The notes beneath the pieces are model-generated. The model was not told where the DNA came from, did not search any database, and was given only the letters and a program-made list of their open reading frames with translations. From contig JACPAS010000099.1 of NCBI GenBank assembly GCA_016180665.1, positions 1-10,650 of the forward strand: a DNA stretch of 10,650 nt, written 5' to 3'. Of the stretch, positions 4,677 through 10,650 are shown one piece after another. Numbering within the stretch: the stretch's first letter is position 1; each line of letters starts with the position of its first letter. Source of the DNA: Microcaldota archaeon. Its GTDB lineage: Archaea; Micrarchaeota; Micrarchaeia; Anstonellales; Bilamarchaeaceae. The position numbers and the translations under genes are program-made.

Positions 4677-5714
4677 ATGCTTCACATAGACATGGACTAT
4701 TTCTTTGCCCAAATTGAAGAAATACGAAATCCAGAATATAAAAACAAAATAATCGCGGTTTGTATATTCAGTGGAAGAACTGAAGATTCAGGTGTAATTA
4801 GCACTGTAAATTACGAAGGAAGGAACGTGGGAATTAAGTCTGGAATGCCAATAGTAAATGCAAAAAAACTTGCAAAATCCGGCATTTTTTTGCCTGCTGA
4901 CCATAAATATTACGAATCAATCTCTCAAACCATTGACGGACTAATTCGCTCAAACTGTACTAAAGTTGAGAAGAGTAGCATTGATGAATGGTATGCTTTG
5001 GCTGAGGATGAAGTTGAAACTGGAAAAAGGATTAAATTGGAGATTTTAAATTCAACAAATTTGACTTGCACAGTTGGAGTTGCACATTCGAGACTAGGTG
5101 CAAAAATGGCTTCTGATAAGGCCAAACCTAATGGATTTTTGATTTTGGGTAAAGAAAAGGAAAGAAACCTAATTGATAATTCTCCGGTAGAAAAAATTAT
5201 TGGGATTGGACCAAAAACTAAGGATGAATTGAATGAACTAGGAGTAAAAACAGTAAGCGATTTGAGAGGTCTTAATCAATTTATTTTAATTGAAAAATTT
5301 GGTAAGAAAACTGGTGCCTGGCTCTATAATTTGGGAATTGGAATCTATGACTCAGAAATTGAGGAAAGAATTGAGAAAGGGGAGTTTAGCAGAATCGGAA
5401 GTTTAAAAGAGAATACAAGAGAGAAAGGTAAAATCCTGGAAAAAATTGTTGAATTGGAACGTGAAGCAAAAGAGGAATTGAAATACTCTAAAAAATTCTA
5501 TAAGACTTTGACTTTGATTTTTATCACTGAGGACATCAAAATGCACACCAAATCAAGATCTTTTTCAAAGCCGCGGGGAGAAAAAGAGACTAATTTAGAT
5601 GAGATAAAGAAACTGATGAGCGAATTCTTAGATAATGAAAGAAAAGAGGTAAGACGTGTAGGCGTTAAATTTAGTGGTTTAGTTGAGATGGATGGGCAGA
5701 CTACACTATTTTGA
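4677..5714 (+). CDS. dinB: Y-family translesion DNA polymerase IV (DinB/Dpo4 type)
   Basis: This error-prone polymerase copies past damaged bases. At 345 aa it is close to the well-known archaeal Dpo4 (about 350). The palm motifs are intact: HIDMDYFFAQIE (Asp5, Asp7; Phe10 at the steric-gate position) and SSIDEWY with the catalytic pair Asp103-Glu104. The nucleotide-binding YEGRNVGIKSGMP (46-58) and the AKPNG loop (148-153 region) follow. A helix-hairpin-helix thumb segment (IIGIGPKTKDELNELGV) and a C-terminal little-finger domain complete it. The end, GQTTLF, resembles a PCNA-interacting box. Trp105 stands where Ala is usual (IDEAY). The start matches family starts and the TATA spacing. It converges with, and overlaps by nine bases, the next gene. 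Confidence 0.95.
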   Translation: MLHIDMDYFFAQIEEIRNPEYKNKIIAVCIFSGRTEDSGVISTVNYEGRNVGIKSGMPIVNAKKLAKSGIFLPADHKYYESISQTIDGLIRSNCTKVEKSSIDEWYALAEDEVETGKRIKLEILNSTNLTCTVGVAHSRLGAKMASDKAKPNGFLILGKEKERNLIDNSPVEKIIGIGPKTKDELNELGVKTVSDLRGLNQFILIEKFGKKTGAWLYNLGIGIYDSEIEERIEKGEFSRIGSLKENTREKGKILEKIVELEREAKEELKYSKKFYKTLTLIFITEDIKMHTKSRSFSKPRGEKETNLDEIKKLMSEFLDNERKEVRRVGVKFSGLVEMDGQTTLF

Positions 5715-6053
5715 GCTCTTATATTTTTTTAGTGCATCTTTAAATTGTGCATCAGCTTCATACTTAGTTCTTACTAGGGGGATAAGGGTACAGAAATCCA
5801 CCCCTGGTTGCCCGTGAAGTATAGCTTTTTTGGTCCATTGGGGTGCAATCAAACTTAACTCAACGAATTCCGTTTGTGGAAAGAACATATGGGCAACGCC
5901 CATAACTTCTGAAAATTTTACGGTACTATCACTTTTATTGTAGTGGAAGACTAACCTATCTTCAAAGAGATCTATCGTTTCATAGTTATAGTATTCCGGT
6001 TGATTAGCAAGATTCTCCTTCTTTTTATTTTTATAAGATGTAATTAATTTCAT
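5706..6053 (-). CDS. Hypothetical cytoplasmic protein, 115 aa
   Basis: The family is not firmly recognised. There is no signal peptide or membrane helix. After a basic N-terminus (KNKKKEN), residues about 25-85 alternate as beta strands (DRLVFHYNKSDSTVKFSEVMGV, then FVELSLIA), and the protein ends in a Lys-rich helix (FKDALKKYKSSK). The strands-then-helix layout recalls PH-like domains, but this is only a shape argument. ATG 6053 is supported by the Shine-Dalgarno GGTGA at 6058-6062 and a TATA-like TTTTAAAT near 6084-6091. Its last three codons overlap the end of dinB on the other strand, and its Lys codons form the T7 tract that may terminate dinB. Confidence 0.72.
   Translation of the reverse strand: MKLITSYKNKKKENLANQPEYYNYETIDLFEDRLVFHYNKSDSTVKFSEVMGVAHMFFPQTEFVELSLIAPQWTKKAILHGQPGVDFCTLIPLVRTKYEADAQFKDALKKYKSSK
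5724..5730 (+). terminator. T7 terminator of dinB
   Basis: Seven T on the plus strand begin ten bases after the dinB stop. The tract lies inside the convergent gene, where it encodes consecutive lysines. Confidence 0.55.
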
Positions 6054-6057
6054 TTAC

Positions 6058-6091
6058 TCACCGAAGTTTAATACTTAAAATAGATTTAAAA
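6058..6091 (-). promoter_or_regulatory. Promoter and RBS of the 115-aa gene
   Basis: The minus strand has TTTTAAAT (about 6084-6091), then GGTGA (6058-6062) five to nine bases before ATG 6053. The layout matches vapB and the 41-aa gene. It occupies the 63-base gap after the dphB stop, so this gene is probably not dependent on dphB transcription. Confidence 0.45.
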
Positions 6092-6116
6092 TTAGAAGAT
6101 ATTGGCATTTATTAAA

Positions 6117-6836
6117 CTAGAGTAAAAATAGTTCTAGAAATTCTTCTTCCAAAGGATGTAATTTAGGGGCAGGAATAATTATTGTGAATGGTGATTTTCC
6201 CAACTTCTTCTCATTCTTCGGCAAGTCCACAACTTTCCCATAACTAATACCCTCATCTTTTTCTCCCAAACGAGAAAGAACAACCGCAAATTTAAATTCT
6301 TTAAGCATTTCTAGAGCTACTTTAGCTTCCATTGGTTTAGGCTCAGTATCTAAAAGAACAAGAGAATGTAAATTTAATTTTTGGTTTTGGCGAACAATTT
6401 CGAGTGAAGAACTTGGGGCGTAATTAGGACGGGGATTCACAAGTGTTGCAGTTTTACCAAATCTGTAGATCTGTAACCCACTTTTTCCAGCTGCAACTGT
6501 ATAAATCGAAGAATTGTGAATTGTATTAACCCCAATTCCGGCTTTCTTTGCATCTAAAATAAGAGTTATGTGCGTAGTAGCAGTAAGTGGGTCACCTGAA
6601 GCAAGAAGTGCTATTTTAGCTGTTCTTGCGCGTTTAACTAGAAAATCAGATTCGACTTCAGAACGTGGTAAAACCTTTATCTTTTTGTTGATTAGTTTTT
6701 CTAATTGGGCTATTCGTTCTTGTTCAATTAGGTTTGTGTATGTTTCAATATAAATTTCATCACATTTTTTCAATTCCTCAATGGCACTGAGAGTAAGGTC
6801 AAAATTAATTCCAGTTCCAATTAAGGTCAATGACAT
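6117..6836 (-). CDS. dphB: Diphthine synthase, DphB
   Basis: DphB transfers methyl groups from S-adenosylmethionine to the modified histidine of translation elongation factor 2, in the second stage of diphthamide synthesis. It is found in archaea (Dph5 in eukaryotes). The 239-aa protein begins with the expected LTLIGTGIN strand and loop. It carries the tetrapyrrole-methylase-type cofactor motif ASGDPLTATTH at residues 79-89, then IHNSSIYTVAAGKSGLQIYRFG (106-127), typical of this family, and HSLVLLDTEP near 157-166. It is slightly shorter than usual (about 260). The start is fixed by the N-terminal motif. A weak TATA-like TAATAATTAA at 6856-6865 fits a leaderless transcript; the stronger box at 6844-6852 is too close and points the other way. 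Confidence 0.95.
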   Translation of the reverse strand: MSLTLIGTGINFDLTLSAIEELKKCDEIYIETYTNLIEQERIAQLEKLINKKIKVLPRSEVESDFLVKRARTAKIALLASGDPLTATTHITLILDAKKAGIGVNTIHNSSIYTVAAGKSGLQIYRFGKTATLVNPRPNYAPSSSLEIVRQNQKLNLHSLVLLDTEPKPMEAKVALEMLKEFKFAVVLSRLGEKDEGISYGKVVDLPKNEKKLGKSPFTIIIPAPKLHPLEEEFLELFLL

Positions 6837-6843
6837 AAATAAC

Positions 6844-6852
6844 TATATAAAA
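6844..6852 (+). promoter_or_regulatory. TATA box for a plus-strand RNA
   Basis: TATATAAAA on the plus strand predicts transcription from about 6873. No plus-strand protein gene follows; the structured segment at 6873-7260 does. It is only eight bases from the dphB ATG, so it cannot be the dphB TATA box. Confidence 0.5.
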
Positions 6853-6872
6853 CGATTAATTATTAGTGTTAT

Positions 6873-7260
6873 TGGGAAATTGTAAATTGCTCATGCTTTT
6901 TCGATCACAGGTTTTGGCCTAAGAGGGGCAGAAGAACAAAAGTGTGGAGGAAGTAAATTAGGGTCCGGACGACCTGCACTTATGTATAACACGTCTAACA
7001 AAGCATCCCTCACGGTTAGCCTGTTCCAAACGTATGGCCTTTACATACACGAGCTCAGGCGAGAGGTTTTAGCATGCAATTAATTAAGCCTTGTAGACCG
7101 TTACAATTCCCTTTTACCAATCTACAAAACCCTGGAACAATTGCAGAGGCCAAATACATCAGCCAAACAGCCGCTTGATTTCTCAAGTTGTTTTTACATT
7201 ACTGCTTAACCCATCTGGTTTATCCTTTACTTCCTTCACCAAGAAAATGAAGGGGTTAAT
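6873..7260 (+). ncRNA. Candidate large structured RNA, family unresolved
   Basis: This stretch has no protein frame and is more GC-rich than other spacers. A long-range 14-bp helix joins 6944-6957 to 7226-7239 (one G-U pair) and extends inward, with small bulges, through 6961-6964/7222-7225 and 6965-6969/7214-7218. A branched hairpin at 6906-6946 precedes it (CACA/TGTG, TTTTG/CAAAA, GCCT/GGGC). Inside lie TGTTCC/GGAACA (7022-7027/7134-7139), enclosing hairpins GTATG/CATAC (7032-7048) and TTGTAGA/TCTACAA (7091-7127), then CTTGA/TCAAG (7174-7187). A plus-strand TATA box lies upstream and T7 tracts downstream (7417, 7430). GCAGAGGCCAAA (7143-7154) resembles RNase P conserved region IV, and GGAGGAAGT (6946-6954) partly resembles region I, but the universal core is not matched. 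A minus-strand origin is not excluded. Confidence 0.55.
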
Positions 7261-7369
7261 ATAAGAAAGCAAACAAATTAAACTCTATAAAAGTCATTTA
7301 AGAAATAGAAATCACAAAATCCATTTAAATTAGACTAAATAATCAAACTTCGACTATAGAAACAAACAC

Positions 7370-7408
7370 TTATGCTTACCTTATAAAACCCTTAAAATTA
7401 TGTTTACC
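7370..7408. repeat. 11-bp imperfect direct repeat
   Basis: TTATGCTTACC (7370-7380) and TTATGTTTACC (7398-7408) differ by one base and repeat with a 28-bp period. They flank a TATA-like CTTATAAAAC on the plus strand. Otherwise 7261-7416 is AT-rich spacer in which I see no gene. Confidence 0.4.
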
Positions 7409-7416
7409 AAGAAATG

Positions 7417-7436
7417 TTTTTTTATGTTCTTTTTTT
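7417..7436 (+). terminator. Double T7 tract
   Basis: TTTTTTT occurs at 7417-7423 and 7430-7436 on the plus strand, ending just before the nadM stop on the other strand. This is a strong archaeal-type terminator for a plus-strand transcript from the 6844 promoter, supporting a plus-strand RNA gene in this gap. Confidence 0.5.
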
Positions 7437-7437
7437 A

Positions 7438-7944
7438 CTAATTTAATATACGAACTAGTCGATCCAGGATTCTTATAGACTCCAAAAACCTCACTGCTTC
7501 TTTTGGAACACATGCTTTCCAGCTAGGATCACCGTTCTTAATTAATTCCCTTATCCTTGTAGCATTATACAATTCTTTTTTATGGAAGCCCCCTATGATA
7601 TTAAATTTGCTGTGCTTCTCAAACAGGAATTTAACTAAGTCATTATTAGTATAAACTGCTTCGAAACTAGGAAGATAAGAAAGTAAATGAGCTACCCAGA
7701 CTGAGTTACTGTTGATGTCCCTTATAGGTACTAATAGAACTCTTGAAAGCTCTTCTTCTGAAAGACAACTTCTAATAAGGTCTATTCGTTCGCCAGTAGT
7801 TAGAGGATTATCTGAAGTTAATGAATTTTCCGCACTGCCTATAACTATAATGACTTCGTCATACTTACCCAGCAATTTTTTTATTGCATCATAATGCCCT
7901 AAATGGAATGGCTGGAACCTACCCACAAACAACACGCGTTTCAT
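7438..7944 (-). CDS. nadM: Nicotinamide-nucleotide adenylyltransferase, archaeal NadM
   Basis: NadM joins NMN and ATP to make NAD+ and pyrophosphate, the last common step of NAD synthesis, in the cytoplasm. The 168 aa match the usual archaeal length. The nucleotidyltransferase signature GRFQPFHLGH (8-17) holds the HxGH ATP-binding site. IVIGSAENSLTSDNPLTTGERIDLI (about 33-57) is characteristic of NadM, and the C-terminal YNATRIRELI (126-135) replaces the usual phosphate-binding SGTxIR segment. ATG 7944 has a Shine-Dalgarno GGTGAT at 7948-7953, three bases upstream. It follows smc on the same strand with 46 bases between, probably as one operon; the gap holds a direct repeat and a micro-ORF whose stop overlaps this start. 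Confidence 0.95.
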   Translation of the reverse strand: MKRVLFVGRFQPFHLGHYDAIKKLLGKYDEVIIVIGSAENSLTSDNPLTTGERIDLIRSCLSEEELSRVLLVPIRDINSNSVWVAHLLSYLPSFEAVYTNNDLVKFLFEKHSKFNIIGGFHKKELYNATRIRELIKNGDPSWKACVPKEAVRFLESIRILDRLVRILN

Positions 7945-8003
7945 TCAATCACCTTGAGCCTGTGTGCGAAAGGTGAGCTATGAACTTGGTTCATTCAATC
8001 ACC
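7940..8003. repeat. 14-bp direct repeat at the smc-nadM junction
   Basis: TTCATTCAATCACC occurs at 7940-7953 and 7990-8003, exactly 50 bp apart. On the minus strand (GGTGATTGAATGAA) one copy is the last codons and stop of smc, the other the Shine-Dalgarno site and start of nadM. A 50-bp tandem duplication followed by divergence of the middle is a simple explanation, but the inner parts no longer align. Confidence 0.75.
7941..7994 (-). CDS. 17-codon micro-ORF linking smc and nadM
   Basis: The repeat places a GGTGAT site and ATG at the very end of smc. The frame from ATG 7994 reads MNQVHSSPFAHRLKVIE and stops at TGA 7941-7943. Its ATG overlaps the smc stop (ATGA) and its stop overlaps the nadM ATG (ATGA), so ribosomes could pass smc to micro-ORF to nadM without a gap. 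Its last residues (VIE) repeat the SMC C-terminus. It could be a coupling leader or a by-product of the duplication; no peptide function is claimed. Confidence 0.35.
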   Translation of the reverse strand: MNQVHSSPFAHRLKVIE

Positions 8004-10650
8004 ATCTGCTCTAATTTTATTCCAACGATTCTGGAATGCCCGTCAACCTTTGTTACTCCTAACACCGAATCGGCAGTTGCCATTACATTATCATTGTGAG
8101 AAACAAGTATAAACTGAGTGCGACCTGCCATTTGTTTTATTAATTTTGCCAGATTTTTACTATTTTCCTTATCCAAAGCCGCCTCAACTTCGTCTAATAT
8201 ATAAAATGGCGATGGCTTGAAAAATTGCAATGCAAAAATGAACATAAGGGCAACTAAGGTATTCTCTCCACCTGAGAGTGAATCCAAATTATGTTCTCTG
8301 CTATTTCTTTTTATTTTTATGTATAAACCGCTTTCAAAGGGATCATTAGGTTTATCTAGATAAAGGAATCCTTCACCTATTGAGATCTTACTAAACATAC
8401 TCTTAAAATTATCACTAACTGCATAAAATGTTTCAAAAAATGCCTCATTTTTCTTATGATCTATTTCAGTTATCATCTGGAGAACTGCGCTTCTCTCTGA
8501 TTCAAGAGTTCCGATTTTTTCCTTTAGCTCATCGACCTCTATTTTCTTTTTATCGTACATTTCAATTGCCATCATATTCACATTTCCTATGACTTCAATT
8601 AGCTGTTCTGCCTGTTTTATTCTTTTTTGAAGCTCATCTTTTGATAATTCAATAAAATCAAATTCCTTAAAATTAGAAAACTCTGCTTTTGTATCCTGTA
8701 ACCTAGTCTCTAAAGTTGCTTTTTTAATTTCATATTGTGAGCTTTCTTTAGTTACCTTGTCTAATTCTATTTTTACCTTTGTCTTCTTCTCAGCTAAAGA
8801 CCTTAGACTCTCATCAAACCTCTTAAGATTTTCAAACAGTTTTTCTATCTTTTTACTGTGGGCAGAGATTTGTTGCTCACACTTAGCTAATTCTTCACTA
8901 TCTTTTTGAATTAGCTTTTTTGTTTCATTAATTTTCTCCAGGGCATTCTTCTTCTCAAGATTTTCATGTTTAATATCTGATTCTATTCTGGACAATTCTC
9001 CTCTAACTAACTCCATTTCCTTATTCTTTCCTTCAATAACTGCCCTTAGTGACGATATACTAGATGATAGTTCAGTTATCATTTTGTTCTCAGTATCGCT
9101 TAACTCCTTGGCTTTTTCAATACTCTCTTTTAACTTTGCTTCGAGCAGATATAGTTTCTCTTCATATTTTGTTTTTTCCAAATTAACTTTTTCCACTTCT
9201 ATATCAAATCTTTTAATCTCACTTTGAATATTTGTTGTTTCGATTTTAAGATCATTTACCTTGTTTAGAATAATTTCCTCTAATTTTCCTTCATTTTGTT
9301 CCGCCTTTGCCTCTAATTCCAGAGTTTTTATTTTCAATTCAAGTTCCGCTTTAAAGGACCTTTTTCTTGAGGCATCTTCTCTAGTATAGGTTAATTCTTT
9401 TAGAATATGGTTTTTTCCTTCTTTTATTTCATTAATTTCTGCTTCTAATTTGGAAAGCTGAGTAGCGGCTAAAATGCTTGTTCCAACGCGACCTCCACTT
9501 ATAATCCCGGATTTCTCAAAAATTTCACCTTCCAAAGTTACCATTCTTATGTTGCCCACACCGATTTTTTTAGCTTCATCCATACTTTCTACTAGTATGG
9601 TCTCTCCAAAAACATAGTCGATTGCACTAGAAACAACTTTAGAATAAGAAACTAGATTGCTTAAGATAGGGTTTTTTGTAGGGTTATTTAATTGGCCTTT
9701 TTTTATCTCTCTTAAAGGGATAAACGTAGCGCGTCCAGCACCGCTTTTTTTAAGATGTTTAATTATTTTTGACGCAACATCAGCTGAATCGACAACCACA
9801 TAAAGGAGTCTTGGGCCAGCAGCAGCTTCAACTGCAGCGGTATATCTACTATCAAATTTTATAAGGTCGGCTACAATTCCGTGTATTCCAATAATTGACC
9901 CAGACTCTTTTAGCTCTGCAATAGATTTTAATGCAGGATTAGCCAAGGCTGGAGCCGCTTGCATTCTTAAAACTGAATATTTTTCCCTTAATTCAAGTAA
10001 TCGCTTATCTGATTCTGCTGAATCTGAATTAAGTTCCTTCTCAAGTTTAAATGAGTCTTCTATTTCTCTATTTGTTGTAGATAGATCTTTCCTAAGAGAT
10101 TCAATCTCATCATCTGTTTCATTCTCTTTCTGCACTTTTTGTTCTGTTGATTTTGATAGTTCTTCTAGTTCTTTTATTTTTGTTTCCAATAGTTCTTTTT
10201 TCAATTTGGCATCTGTTTCTAGTGCGATTAATCTTTCCCTTGCCTTTTGAAGCAATGATTGCTGGTTTTTGATCTCCCCTTCAAGAGAATCCAAAGATTC
10301 CGCTGTTTTGGATTTTTTGTAATTTGGTAGTTTTGATTCTGAGTCCTTTAGCTCATTTTTTAACTTTTTAATTTCTTCCTGTAAACGTTCTACCTCTCTT
10401 TCAGCCTTGTTTTTTAATTTTTCACATTCAGTTAAATTGGTAGATATTTTTTTTATCTCTTCTCCCTTATCAGTTAGGATTTGTGACTTTGAACCAATGG
10501 ATGCTTTATAGGTTTCAATTTCTTTTATCAAACCACTTGTTTGCTGCTTTTCTTGTAATTCCTTACTAATAGTCGTTCGTTCCTTTTCACATTTAGTTAT
10601 TTCATTTTCATAATTAGTGATTATATTTTCTTTCTCTTTTTTTGCATTTG
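7991..10650 (-). CDS. smc: Chromosome segregation ATPase SMC, N-terminus outside window
   Basis: SMC dimers form ATP-driven rings that organise and separate chromosomes. The visible C-terminal 886 residues, of about 1,150-1,200 expected, run open to the right edge, so the Walker A head half is not seen. A coiled coil at about 9930-10650 leads to the hinge (about 9480-9930), with SIIGIHGIVADLI, AAAGPRLLYVVVDS and the closing SGIISGGRVG. The returning coiled coil spans about 8450-9480. The C-terminal head holds the ABC signature LDSLSGGE (near 8264-8287), Walker B FYILDEVEAALD and the switch histidine in FILVSHND. All visible motifs are intact. Any TTG or ATG inside, such as at 10531, is not the true start. 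nadM follows downstream. Confidence 0.96.
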   Translation of the reverse strand, partial: NAKKEKENIITNYENEITKCEKERTTISKELQEKQQTSGLIKEIETYKASIGSKSQILTDKGEEIKKISTNLTECEKLKNKAEREVERLQEEIKKLKNELKDSESKLPNYKKSKTAESLDSLEGEIKNQQSLLQKARERLIALETDAKLKKELLETKIKELEELSKSTEQKVQKENETDDEIESLRKDLSTTNREIEDSFKLEKELNSDSAESDKRLLELREKYSVLRMQAAPALANPALKSIAELKESGSIIGIHGIVADLIKFDSRYTAAVEAAAGPRLLYVVVDSADVASKIIKHLKKSGAGRATFIPLREIKKGQLNNPTKNPILSNLVSYSKVVSSAIDYVFGETILVESMDEAKKIGVGNIRMVTLEGEIFEKSGIISGGRVGTSILAATQLSKLEAEINEIKEGKNHILKELTYTREDASRKRSFKAELELKIKTLELEAKAEQNEGKLEEIILNKVNDLKIETTNIQSEIKRFDIEVEKVNLEKTKYEEKLYLLEAKLKESIEKAKELSDTENKMITELSSSISSLRAVIEGKNKEMELVRGELSRIESDIKHENLEKKNALEKINETKKLIQKDSEELAKCEQQISAHSKKIEKLFENLKRFDESLRSLAEKKTKVKIELDKVTKESSQYEIKKATLETRLQDTKAEFSNFKEFDFIELSKDELQKRIKQAEQLIEVIGNVNMMAIEMYDKKKIEVDELKEKIGTLESERSAVLQMITEIDHKKNEAFFETFYAVSDNFKSMFSKISIGEGFLYLDKPNDPFESGLYIKIKRNSREHNLDSLSGGENTLVALMFIFALQFFKPSPFYILDEVEAALDKENSKNLAKLIKQMAGRTQFILVSHNDNVMATADSVLGVTKVDGHSRIVGIKLEQMVIE

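Noticed and set aside
6873..7260. Firm call as RNase P RNA or SRP RNA
   Set aside because: The GCAGAGGCCAAA and GGAGGAAGT matches are suggestive, but the invariant AAAGUCC/ACAGAA...GGCUU core of RNase P and the GUCCGGAAGG...AGCA core of SRP helix 8 are absent.
7971..7986. Plus-strand AGGTGAGCTATG resembling a ribosome site and start
   Set aside because: It leads into a short frame antisense to the smc 3' end with no promoter; it is probably chance.
1..10650. CRISPR array, tRNA or rRNA
   Set aside because: No regularly spaced repeats of CRISPR size, no T-arm GGTTCRAnnCC pattern with a matching cloverleaf, and no rRNA segment were found on either strand.

Overview
The window reads as chromosomal DNA from an AT-rich archaeon. 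The marker genes are archaeal: an archaeal-type NMN adenylyltransferase (nadM), diphthine synthase (dphB) and an archaeal-style Y-family polymerase with a C-terminal PCNA-box-like tail. Promoters also look archaeal. TATA boxes such as TTTAAATA and TTTATAAA sit about 25 bases upstream of leaderless starts, or upstream of short leaders with GGTGAT or GGTGG Shine-Dalgarno sites. Short genes, many orphan small proteins and tight spacing would suit a small-genome (DPANN-like) lineage, but that placement is inference.

Layout: 1-460 (minus) holds a possible open frame running off the left edge and a 101-aa basic orphan. 627-1216 (minus) is a complete VapBC toxin-antitoxin pair with a TAATG junction. 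1278-2620 (minus) has three orphans: a zinc-ribbon protein, a two-helix membrane protein and a Cys/His protein. 2648-3165 has no large gene, but holds a 41-aa membrane microprotein at 2926-3051 (missed by length cut-offs) and a hairpin-rich candidate RNA at 2757-2899. 3166-4624 (minus) encodes a HExxH zinc-metallopeptidase-like protein and a rhomboid protease. 4677-5714 (plus) is dinB, diverging from the rhomboid gene around one palindromic TTTAAA and converging with a small orphan at 5706-6053. 6117-6836 (minus) is dphB. 6837-7437 is a 600-base gap without a protein gene; it has a plus-strand TATA box, many complementary segments including a 14-bp long-range helix, and T-tracts, so it probably encodes a structured RNA of several hundred bases. 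7438-10650 (minus) is nadM downstream of smc, whose N-terminal part lies outside the window.

How the genes relate: several serve core functions (chromosome structure by SMC, NAD synthesis by NadM, diphthamide modification of EF-2 by DphB, lesion bypass by DinB). VapBC, the two protease-like genes and the orphans are accessory. Most genes appear to have their own promoter. The clearest operons are vapB-vapC and smc-nadM. The smc-nadM junction carries a 14-bp direct repeat that creates a 17-codon micro-ORF overlapping both genes by ATGA.

The best candidates for something undescribed are the two structured RNAs, the Cys-containing 41-aa membrane protein and the smc/micro-ORF/nadM junction. No CRISPR array, tRNA, rRNA or insertion sequence was recognised.
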